Shown: one piece after another, positions 1 to 5,168 of the stretch
How positions within the stretch are numbered: the stretch's first letter is position 1
How the letters are laid out: each line of letters opens with the position of its first letter
Assembly (NCBI GenBank): GCA_017462445.1
Contig: JAFTRB010000068.1
Coordinates: 1 to 5,168, forward strand
DNA from: Clostridia bacterium
GTDB lineage: Bacteria > Bacillota_A > Clostridia > Oscillospirales > CAG-272
Direction: 5' to 3'
Length of the DNA stretch: 5,168 nt
Made by a program: the position numbers and the translations under genes
Notes under the pieces: generated by a model
Databases searched by the model: none
What the model was told of the DNA's origin: nothing
Seen by the model: only the letters and a program-made list of their open reading frames with translations

Positions 1-2
1 AT

Positions 3-488
3 GACGAGGAGTCCAAGGAGCTTATCAATATGCGCAACAGGGGCGCAATGCTAGGTGACGCCACCGTCAGAGAGGGCTATCTCCAGGGCGCAATGGCTCG
101 CGGCTTCGAGGCTGCGGGAAGCAACCCCGGCGGAGCAACAGGCGCATTTGTCGGAATGGGCGTAGGAATGGGCGCTGCAGGTGGCTTTATGCAGTCCGCC
201 TCCGAGACCAATCGTCAGCAGATGCAGAATCAGCAGCCTCAGCAGGCCGGCGGCTGGACCTGCCGTTGCGGCGCAACCAACAGCGGTAACTTCTGTACCT
301 CCTGCGGTCAGCCCAAGCCTCAGGCATCGGGCTGGACCTGCTCCTGTGGACAGACCTGCACAGGCAATTTCTGCCCCAATTGCGGCTCTCAGAAGCCTCA
401 GCAGAGCGCAAATTGGTTTTGCCCTGACTGTGGCAACTCCAATCCTGCAGGCGCAAACTTCTGCTCCGGCTGCGGTAAAAGAAAATAA
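3..488 (+). CDS. SPFH-domain (YdjI-like) protein, C-terminal part with three zinc ribbons; 5' end outside window
   Basis: The reading frame is open to the left edge, so 161 residues are visible and the N-terminus is missing. The first ~60 residues are a Gly/Ala/Met-rich stretch (key features: ELIN.R, GAMLG, YLQGA, GFEAAGSN, GMGVGMG) that I recognise as the segment following the SPFH/band 7 domain in clostridial YdjI-like ('virion core protein-like') proteins. A Gln-rich linker follows, then three zinc ribbons. The first two each begin GWTC and have the form CxC...CxxC (Cys 87/89/98/101 and 113/115/124/127, counting from the first visible codon). The third is CxxC...CxxC (140/143/154/157), just before the stop. 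SPFH proteins are usually membrane-associated scaffolds; the ribbons probably bind zinc and mediate protein contacts (inference). An ATG at 30 has an AAGGAG nine bases upstream, so a short standalone protein is possible, but family resemblance continues upstream of it. The SPFH domain itself is not visible, so the family call rests on the tail alone. Confidence 0.72.
   Translation, partial: DEESKELINMRNRGAMLGDATVREGYLQGAMARGFEAAGSNPGGATGAFVGMGVGMGAAGGFMQSASETNRQQMQNQQPQQAGGWTCRCGATNSGNFCTSCGQPKPQASGWTCSCGQTCTGNFCPNCGSQKPQQSANWFCPDCGNSNPAGANFCSGCGKRK
252..407 (+). repeat. Two tandem 78-bp zinc-ribbon-coding units
   Basis: GGCTGGACCTG occurs at 252 and again at 330, and the two 78-bp units encode matching 26-residue ribbons (GWTC.CG...GNFC..CG..KPQ). 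They have diverged at many positions, so this is an old intragenic duplication. The third, more divergent ribbon (from about 411) has one extra residue and a CxxC first knuckle. Confidence 0.7.
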
Positions 489-516
489 ATCCAACAACAT
501 CGAAAGGCTTTGACCT

Positions 517-1593
517 ATGGACGCTACCGTAACCTATAAATGTCCGAACTGTGATGCGGGCTTGCTCTTTGATGCGGATACGCAGAAGTTTTCCTGCGAA
601 TTCTGTATGTCCTCCTTCACCGAGGAGGAGCTTGCCGCCACCCTCACAGCCGAGCAGGCTGAGGAAAAGGCGCGCGAGAATGCCGCGTTCACAGAGGAAA
701 TAAGAGAATACTATTGCCCCAGCTGTGGCGCGGAGGTTATAGCAGAGATGAACACTGTTGCTGATTTCTGCTACTATTGTCACAACCCCATTGTCCTCTC
801 CGACAAGGTTGCAGGAATGATGAAGCCCAGCAAGATCATTCCCTTCAAGTTCGAGAAGGAGCAGGCGGTTGAGGAGTTTCTCCGCTTTGCCAAGAAAAAA
901 TGGTTTGTTCCAAGGGACTATTTCTCCGCCGACCAGCTCGACAGGATATCCGGCATCTATTATCCCTTCTGGGTTGTCGATGCCGACACAGATTCCCGTC
1001 TTGAGGGCGTTGGTAAGAAGGTAAGAAGCTGGCGCTCGGGTGATTATAAATACACAGAGACCTCCTCTTATGCAGTTATGAGGCGCGGACAAATTCACTT
1101 TGAGGATATAACAGCCTCCGCCATCTCCACCGAGGATAAGGCTATGCTGGAGGGCATTCTTCCTTACCCCACCGAGCTTTACCGGGACTTCTCCATGCCG
1201 TATCTTCAGGGCTTTGTTGCCAAGAAGAGGGATATAGAGCGAGAGCAGCTCACCGATGAGATAAAGGGCAGAATGAACGGCTATGCCGGCACACTCCTTC
1301 GCAGAACGGTAAGAGGCTATGACTCCTTCTTCACAAACAGCTGCGATGTTGGCATTCTGGGTAGTCACTGGGAATATTCCTTAATGCCTATCTGGATAAT
1401 GACCTACAAGAAAAAGAGCGGAAACAAGGATAAGACCTATATCTATGCTATGAATGGCGCGACAGGCAAGATTTACGGCGAGCTTCCCATCAGCATACCA
1501 AAGCTTCTTCTCGCCACATTAGGCATTCTCCTTGGTGTTGCGGCAATAATATTTGGTCTTGGCTTCGCTTTCTTCAGCGGAGATATATTCTAA
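517..1593 (+). CDS. TFIIB-type zinc-ribbon membrane protein (YdjG-like), function unknown
   Basis: This 358-residue protein has two N-terminal zinc ribbons: Cys 9/12/27/30 and Cys 67/70/85/88, each CxxC...CxxC, separated by a charged, Glu/Ala-rich segment (about 36-64) likely to be helical. A conserved-looking central domain (about 100-325) contains the IYYPFWVVDADTDSR stretch and, near its end, PIWIMTYK followed by YIYAMNGATGKIYGELPIS, features I associate with clostridial proteins annotated as 'TFIIB-type zinc ribbon-containing'. One hydrophobic helix lies at about 329-354 with only a few residues after it, so the protein is probably tail-anchored with its bulk in the cytoplasm. There is no signal peptide. 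The ATG at 517 is preceded by a modest AAAGG at 503-507, and the gene follows the SPFH-type gene by 28 bases, implying co-transcription. In Bacillus subtilis the YdjG family is encoded with YdjH and YdjI beside pspA, suggesting a membrane-stress role here (inference). The zinc ribbons do not by themselves indicate DNA binding or a transcription-factor role. Confidence 0.8.
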   Translation: MDATVTYKCPNCDAGLLFDADTQKFSCEFCMSSFTEEELAATLTAEQAEEKARENAAFTEEIREYYCPSCGAEVIAEMNTVADFCYYCHNPIVLSDKVAGMMKPSKIIPFKFEKEQAVEEFLRFAKKKWFVPRDYFSADQLDRISGIYYPFWVVDADTDSRLEGVGKKVRSWRSGDYKYTETSSYAVMRRGQIHFEDITASAISTEDKAMLEGILPYPTELYRDFSMPYLQGFVAKKRDIEREQLTDEIKGRMNGYAGTLLRRTVRGYDSFFTNSCDVGILGSHWEYSLMPIWIMTYKKKSGNKDKTYIYAMNGATGKIYGELPISIPKLLLATLGILLGVAAIIFGLGFAFFSGDIF

Positions 1594-1598
1594 GGAGG
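1593..1598 (+). promoter_or_regulatory. Shine-Dalgarno overlapping the preceding stop codon
   Basis: AGGAGG begins on the last base of the TAA at 1591-1593 and ends four bases before the ATG at 1603. A strong site this tightly joined to the upstream stop fixes the start of the 78-residue gene and suggests its translation is coupled to the zinc-ribbon gene. Confidence 0.75.
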
Positions 1599-1602
1599 AA
1601 AT

Positions 1603-1839
1603 ATGAGCGAGCAGGCAGAATTCATACTCTATCTTTCCATTGCGGCGGCCTTGATCGGCTTGATTGTTGCCGTCATCGTCTGCGTATGTATCGTCAGGAA
1701 ATATAAAAAAGGGCTTCAGTCTCCCATATACCCCCTGGAGCATTACGCCTCCCTAGATCTCACCCACGCCTACGATAACTTCATCGGCAAGACCGTCACC
1801 AAGGTGAGGGTTTCCTCTTCAAACAACAGACGAAATTAA
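1603..1839 (+). CDS. Small single-pass membrane protein resembling the tail of TPM-domain (YdjH-like) proteins
   Basis: The product has 78 residues. A hydrophobic helix spans about residues 7-31, preceded by acidic residues (EQAE) and followed by RKYKK, so by the positive-inside rule the N-terminus is outside and the ~45-residue tail is cytoplasmic. The tail contains L.LT...DNF....VTKVRV (about 51-70) and ends in a Ser/Asn/Arg stretch. This resembles the segment after the membrane helix in clostridial TPM-domain proteins, where a (V/L).LT...D.F....VT(K/R) pattern precedes a Ser/Gly-rich end; this is recalled, not computed. The TPM domain that would normally lie before the helix is absent: the gene starts right after the zinc-ribbon gene with its own strong AGGAGG. 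It is therefore either a genuinely short family member or a domain-loss derivative; nothing in the frame looks like a fresh break. It is the last gene of its unit, with a hairpin eight bases beyond the stop. No enzymatic motif is visible and the function is unknown. Confidence 0.72.
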   Translation: MSEQAEFILYLSIAAALIGLIVAVIVCVCIVRKYKKGLQSPIYPLEHYASLDLTHAYDNFIGKTVTKVRVSSSNNRRN

Positions 1840-1847
1840 ATACTACA

Positions 1848-1876
1848 AAGCGGAGGCGCCAAGGCTGCCTCCGCTT
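1848..1876 (+). terminator. GC-rich hairpin, probable terminator with a weak U-tract
   Basis: AAGCGGAGGC at 1848-1857 pairs perfectly with GCCTCCGCTT at 1867-1876 around a 9-base loop; GCC and GGC inside the loop could add a few pairs. It starts 8 bases after the stop of the 78-residue gene and lies upstream of the uvrB promoter, the expected place for a terminator. The downstream bases (CGCTTTAATT) are T-rich only in part, so intrinsic termination may be inefficient. CGCTT is followed directly by CGCTTT, giving the 5' arm an alternative partner. Confidence 0.6.
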
Positions 1877-1913
1877 CGCTTTAATTAATCCTTCATTATG
1901 TAAATAATTAACT

Positions 1914-1925
1914 GAAAATCTGTTT
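1914..1925 (+). promoter_or_regulatory. Possible degenerate LexA (SOS) box overlapping the -35 of uvrB
   Basis: GAAA-ATCT-GTTT resembles the Gram-positive LexA/DinR box GAAC-N4-GTTC, matching six of the eight defined positions with the right spacing (seven if GTTT is accepted as a right half). It overlaps the first three bases of the proposed -35, where a repressor would block polymerase. uvrB is SOS-regulated in Bacillus subtilis, which makes a box plausible here. The left half lacks the usual C and the region is AT-rich, so chance is a real alternative. Confidence 0.3.
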
Positions 1926-1951
1926 ACATTAAAAAAATAATATGATATAAT
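1923..1951 (+). promoter_or_regulatory. Sigma-A-type promoter of the uvrB-uvrA operon
   Basis: TTTACA (1923-1928, one mismatch from TTGACA) is separated by exactly 17 bases from a perfect TATAAT (1946-1951). The -10 is preceded by TGA at 1943-1945, giving the extended TGnTATAAT form. Transcription would start near 1957-1959, leaving a leader of about 36 bases. An A-tract lies between the elements. It is the only promoter of this quality in the gap. Confidence 0.75.
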
Positions 1952-1993
1952 ATATTAATATAGAAAGTATAAACTCATAAAGGAGGCGAGGAT

Positions 1994-3958
1994 ATGGAGG
2001 AGCGCAAATTCAAGCTGAAGAGCAGCTTCAGGCCCACAGGTGATCAGCCTGCGGCAATCGAGGCATTGACCCGTGGAATTCTTGGCGGTGAACGCGCCCA
2101 GACACTGGTCGGTGTAACAGGCTCGGGTAAAACCTTTACTATGGCAAATGTTATTGCAAACTTGAACAGGCCAACCCTCGTGCTCGCCCACAACAAGACG
2201 CTGGCAGCCCAGCTCTGCACCGAGTTCCGCGAGTTTTTCCCGGAAAATGCGGTCGAGTATTTTGTATCCTATTATGACTACTATCAGCCGGAGGCATACA
2301 TTCCGGGTAAGGATATGTACATCGAGAAGGACGCTCTCGTCAACGATGAGATTGATATGCTTCGCCACAGTGCAACGACCTCGCTCTTCGAGAGGCGTGA
2401 TGTAATCATTGTCGCTTCTGTTTCCTGTATCTACTCGCTCGGCGACCCTGCCGAATACCAGAGCCTTCTCGTCTCAATTCGCCCGGGCCAACAGATGTCC
2501 CGCGATGATTTGGTTCGCTCGCTTGTCCGAATAAGCTATGAGCGTAATGATATGAATTTCATTCGCAACAAGTTCAGAATAAAGGGCGATGTTGTCGAGA
2601 TTTATCCCGCATCAGGCAGGGACAGTGCCATCCGTGTCGAGTTTTTCGGTGATGAAATAGACCGAGTGTCAAGAATTGACCCCCTGACAGGCGTGGTAAA
2701 GGAATACCTCTCATATATCGCTATCTATCCTGCCACCCACTATGCCGTGTCGGATGACCGCCGTGAGGCGGCCCTTGCCGAGATTGAGGCAGAGATGCGC
2801 GAAAGAGTCAGGTATTTCAGGGATGAGAACAAGCTTATCGAGGCTCAGCGAATAGAGGAGCGCACCAAGTACGATATTGAGATGCTCCGCGAGGTTGGCT
2901 TCTGCTCGGGCGTCGAGAACTATTCACGGGTTCTTGCAGGCAGGCCTGTTGGCTCAACCCCCTCAACACTGCTCGACTATTTCCCCGATGACTTCATAAT
3001 GTTTATAGATGAGTCGCATGTTACCATACCCCAGGTTAAGGGAATGAGTGGCGGTGACTTTGCAAGAAAGAAAAATCTTGTAGACTTCGGCTTCCGTCTC
3101 CCCTCCGCCTTTGATAACCGCCCCCTCTTCTTCGATGAATTCGAGGAGAGAATTCGCCAGGTCGTCTTTGTTTCGGCAACCCCGGGGGACTATGAGGCGG
3201 AGCAAAGCTCAAGCAGAGTAGAGCAGCTTATAAGACCCACGGGACTTATTGACCCCTTGATTGAGGTAAGACCGATCGAGGGACAGGTCGACGACCTTTT
3301 AGGCGAGATTCGCGCCACCACGGAGAGGGGAGAAAAGGTGCTTGTCACCACTCTTACTACCAAGATGGCGGAGGATCTAACCGAGTATCTCGGCACTCAC
3401 GGGGTAAAGGTGAAGTATATCCACCACAGGGTGGAAACCATCGAGAGAATGCAGATAATACGCGATTTGCGCATTGGCGAGTTTGATGTGCTTGTCGGTA
3501 TCAACCTCTTGCGTGAGGGACTGGATATCCCCGAGGTGTCGCTTGTTGCCATACTTGATGCCGATAAAGAGGGCTTCCTTCGCAGCGAGACCTCGCTGAT
3601 ACAGACCGTAGGACGCGCCGCAAGAAATATCAACGGCCGTGTTGTTATGTATGCCGATAGAATAACAGGCTCTATGCGAGGCGCAATTGACGAGACAAAT
3701 CGCCGCCGTGAGATACAGATGAAATACAATGAGGAACACGGAATAACGCCCGAGAGCGTTCGCAAGAGTGTCGGTGACATAATCGAGCTTGGCAAGAAGG
3801 CAAAGCCCGACCACAATGCAAAGAAGCTTTCCAAGCTGGAAAGAGAGAAGATGATAGAGCAGCTGACCGCCGAAATGCGTGATGCGGCAAAGAGACTTGA
3901 ATTCGAGCAGGCCGCGTATATCAGAGATAGGATAAAGGAATTAAGAAACGGAAAATAA
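1994..3958 (+). CDS. uvrB: Excinuclease ABC subunit B (UvrB)
   Basis: UvrB is the damage-verifying, ATP-dependent component of bacterial nucleotide excision repair: UvrA loads it, it clamps the damaged strand, and it recruits UvrC for incision. All hallmarks are present in the 654 residues (family usually about 650-680). The N-terminus has the GDQPAAI motif (16-22) and Walker A GVTGSGKT (40-47, catalytic Lys46). The beta-hairpin that inserts between DNA strands spans about 90-113, with Tyr93, 94, 96, 97 and 102. Motif II is DESH (339-342), followed by [10 protein letters not shown] (392-401). The second helicase lobe has [14 protein letters not shown] (502-515) and motif [11 protein letters not shown] (537-545). 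A C-terminal UVR domain (about 615-651) is the usual contact to UvrC. Where most family members have MY.GD..RK, this one reads MSGGDFARK (351-359), a small deviation by recollection. The start is well supported by AGGAGG at 1981-1986, seven bases before the ATG, and an extended -10 promoter upstream. It is the first gene of an operon with uvrA. Confidence 0.98.
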   Translation: MEERKFKLKSSFRPTGDQPAAIEALTRGILGGERAQTLVGVTGSGKTFTMANVIANLNRPTLVLAHNKTLAAQLCTEFREFFPENAVEYFVSYYDYYQPEAYIPGKDMYIEKDALVNDEIDMLRHSATTSLFERRDVIIVASVSCIYSLGDPAEYQSLLVSIRPGQQMSRDDLVRSLVRISYERNDMNFIRNKFRIKGDVVEIYPASGRDSAIRVEFFGDEIDRVSRIDPLTGVVKEYLSYIAIYPATHYAVSDDRREAALAEIEAEMRERVRYFRDENKLIEAQRIEERTKYDIEMLREVGFCSGVENYSRVLAGRPVGSTPSTLLDYFPDDFIMFIDESHVTIPQVKGMSGGDFARKKNLVDFGFRLPSAFDNRPLFFDEFEERIRQVVFVSATPGDYEAEQSSSRVEQLIRPTGLIDPLIEVRPIEGQVDDLLGEIRATTERGEKVLVTTLTTKMAEDLTEYLGTHGVKVKYIHHRVETIERMQIIRDLRIGEFDVLVGINLLREGLDIPEVSLVAILDADKEGFLRSETSLIQTVGRAARNINGRVVMYADRITGSMRGAIDETNRRREIQMKYNEEHGITPESVRKSVGDIIELGKKAKPDHNAKKLSKLEREKMIEQLTAEMRDAAKRLEFEQAAYIRDRIKELRNGK

Positions 3959-3959
3959 A

Positions 3960-5168
3960 ATGGCAAGAGAAATAATTATAAAGGGCGCAAGGGTAAACAA
4001 TCTCAAAAATATAGATGTTAGAATACCAAGGGACAAGCCTGTTGTCCTGACGGGACTATCCGGCAGCGGTAAGTCCTCCCTGGCGTTCGACACCTTATAT
4101 GCGGAGGGACACAGGCGCTTTGTAGAGAGTCTGTCCAGCTACGCCCGTATGTTCATCGGCCAGATGGATAAGCCGGATGTGGATCTGATCGAGGGGCTTT
4201 CTCCCTCCATATCCATCGATCAGAAGACAACCTCAAAGAACCCAAGGTCTACGGTAGGTACAGTAACCGAAATATACGATTATCTGAGGCTTCTTTACGC
4301 CAGAATAGGTATTCCGCATTGCCCCGTCTGCGGCAAGGTAATAGAGCAGCAATCGCTGGACCAGATCGTCGAGAGAATTCTCACACTCCCCGAGGGGACA
4401 AGGTTTATGGTCCTCGCCCCCAAGGTAAAGGGACAGAAGGGAATGCACGAGAAGGTCTTTGCCGATGCGCGTAAGAGCGGTTATGCTCGCGTTCGCGTTG
4501 ACGGAAATATGTATGACCTGACCGAGGGCATTCAGCTTGACAAAAACATAAAGCACACCATAGATATTATTGTCGACCGCCTGGTCATCAAGGAGGATAT
4601 CCGTTCACGCCTGTCCGATTCGGTGGAGAGTGCGCTCCGCGAGGCGGACGGAAGGGTAACAATTGTCACCGTTCCGAGAGCGGACGAGGAGGGACAGGAG
4701 CTTGAGTATTCGCAAAAATATGCCTGCGAGGAGCACGGCATATCCTTCCCCGAGCTTGAGCCAAGAATGTTCTCCTTCAACAATCCCATCGGCGCCTGCC
4801 CTGAGTGCGCCGGCATCGGAAATATGCAACAGATTTCTGTCAAGAAGCTTCTGCCCCACAAGCACCTTTCACTGCGCGAGGGTGGCATTGCCGCCAACGG
4901 TTTCAAGACAATGACCGAGGACTCCTGGACGGGTCCGCTTATCAAGGCTGTTGGCGAGGAATACGGCTTTTCTCTTGACACGCCCCTGGGTGAATTTACC
5001 GAGGAGCAGCTCGATGTGCTGATGTACGGCACGGGAGAAAGGAAGTATGAGGTAACACGGTATTTTGGCGGAGTCGGCAGAGAGCAGATAACAACCTATG
5101 AGGGAATTGTCCGTATAATCGAGAAGAGAATGAAGCAGATTGGAGGTGATTACTACCAGCAGTTTGTC
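3960..5168 (+). CDS. uvrA: Excinuclease ABC subunit A (UvrA), N-terminal 403 residues; 3' end outside window
   Basis: UvrA is the dimeric ABC-type ATPase that scans DNA for lesions and delivers UvrB to them. The frame stays open to the window end, giving about 43% of the usual ~940 residues. Visible in order: Walker [10 protein letters not shown] (32-40, Lys38); the [12 protein letters not shown] segment (52-63) typical of UvrA; the Q-loop-containing stretch [20 protein letters not shown] (81-100); a CPVC knuckle (121-124); the UvrB-binding region (about 125-245); and a zinc module made of C256-x2-H259 and C280-x2-C283 around [12 protein letters not shown] (265-276). The insertion domain that contacts DNA begins after about 290. 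The first ABC signature motif, the second ATPase half and the C-terminal zinc finger lie beyond the window. The ATG at 3960 starts after one spacer base following the uvrB stop (3956-3958), with no good Shine-Dalgarno nearby, so translation is probably coupled to uvrB. The second ligand is His rather than Cys in the first zinc pair, a substitution that can still bind zinc and that I believe occurs in other Firmicutes. Confidence 0.97.
   Translation, partial: MAREIIIKGARVNNLKNIDVRIPRDKPVVLTGLSGSGKSSLAFDTLYAEGHRRFVESLSSYARMFIGQMDKPDVDLIEGLSPSISIDQKTTSKNPRSTVGTVTEIYDYLRLLYARIGIPHCPVCGKVIEQQSLDQIVERILTLPEGTRFMVLAPKVKGQKGMHEKVFADARKSGYARVRVDGNMYDLTEGIQLDKNIKHTIDIIVDRLVIKEDIRSRLSDSVESALREADGRVTIVTVPRADEEGQELEYSQKYACEEHGISFPELEPRMFSFNNPIGACPECAGIGNMQQISVKKLLPHKHLSLREGGIAANGFKTMTEDSWTGPLIKAVGEEYGFSLDTPLGEFTEEQLDVLMYGTGERKYEVTRYFGGVGREQITTYEGIVRIIEKRMKQIGGDYYQQFV

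Noticed and set aside
181..513. 110-codon + strand frame overlapping the end of the SPFH-type gene
   Set aside because: Its product is Ala/Pro-rich and low complexity, and it lies in the alternate frame of the zinc-ribbon repeats, whose cysteines clearly mark the real frame.
187..1368. Long (393-codon) open frame on the minus strand opposite the zinc-ribbon genes
   Set aside because: It overlaps two well-supported + strand genes. Its translation shows no domain I recognise, and its end is a low-complexity Arg/Ser-rich string. It is best explained as an antisense shadow of the + strand codon usage.
1..1839. Novel defence or mobile system based on the SPFH and zinc-ribbon proteins
   Set aside because: No nuclease, toxin, transposase, integrase, repeat array or phage gene is visible, and base composition looks like that of the adjacent repair genes. 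A housekeeping or envelope-stress role fits better.
1959..1993. Possible riboswitch or attenuator in the uvrB leader
   Set aside because: The leader from the predicted start is only about 36 bases and contains little besides the Shine-Dalgarno, too short for a known aptamer.
3397..3966. 189-codon minus-strand frame opposite the 3' half of uvrB
   Set aside because: It is entirely antisense to the conserved helicase and UVR regions, is Ser/Ile-rich, and has no recognisable motif.
4532..5032. Minus-strand and alternate + frames inside uvrA
   Set aside because: They overlap the highly conserved UvrA zinc and UvrB-binding regions, are Ser-rich shadows and have no ribosome binding context.

Overview
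The window reads as an ordinary chromosomal segment from a Gram-positive, Clostridia-type (Firmicutes) bacterium, probably an Oscillospiraceae/Ruminococcaceae-like gut anaerobe. This rests on strong AGGAGG ribosome binding sites, a sigma-A-type promoter in an AT-rich intergenic gap, the uvrB-uvrA gene order, and membrane-associated zinc-ribbon proteins of a kind common in Clostridia. The taxonomic placement is inferred from style and protein families, not from a database match. All genes lie on the + strand.

Region 1 (about 1-1839) is a compact cluster of three genes. It starts with the C-terminal end of a protein whose tail matches SPFH/YdjI-like ('virion core protein-like') proteins and carries three zinc ribbons; its 5' part lies outside the window. 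A 358-residue protein follows, with two N-terminal CxxC...CxxC zinc ribbons and one C-terminal membrane helix (TFIIB-type zinc-ribbon, YdjG-like). Last comes a 78-residue single-pass membrane protein that resembles only the membrane helix and tail of TPM-domain (YdjH-like) proteins. In Bacillus subtilis the corresponding families (ydjG, ydjH, ydjI) sit together next to pspA and are tied to envelope stress. No pspA is visible here, so that link is an inference.

Region 2 (1840-1993) is the only sizeable intergenic gap. It holds a perfect 10-bp GC-rich hairpin that probably ends the first transcription unit, then a near-consensus promoter (TTTACA, 17 bp, TGaTATAAT) for the next one. A degenerate LexA-box-like dyad overlaps the -35 element.

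Region 3 (1994-5168) is the nucleotide excision repair operon. It has a complete uvrB (654 residues, all helicase, beta-hairpin and UVR elements present) and, after a single spacer base, the first 403 residues of uvrA, cut by the window end. UvrA and UvrB form the damage-recognition complex, so one promoter and tight coupling fit their joint function.

I found no tRNA, rRNA, CRISPR array, insertion sequence or phage feature. The most interesting part is the envelope-stress-like cluster with its apparently TPM-less small membrane protein; the repair operon is conventional.
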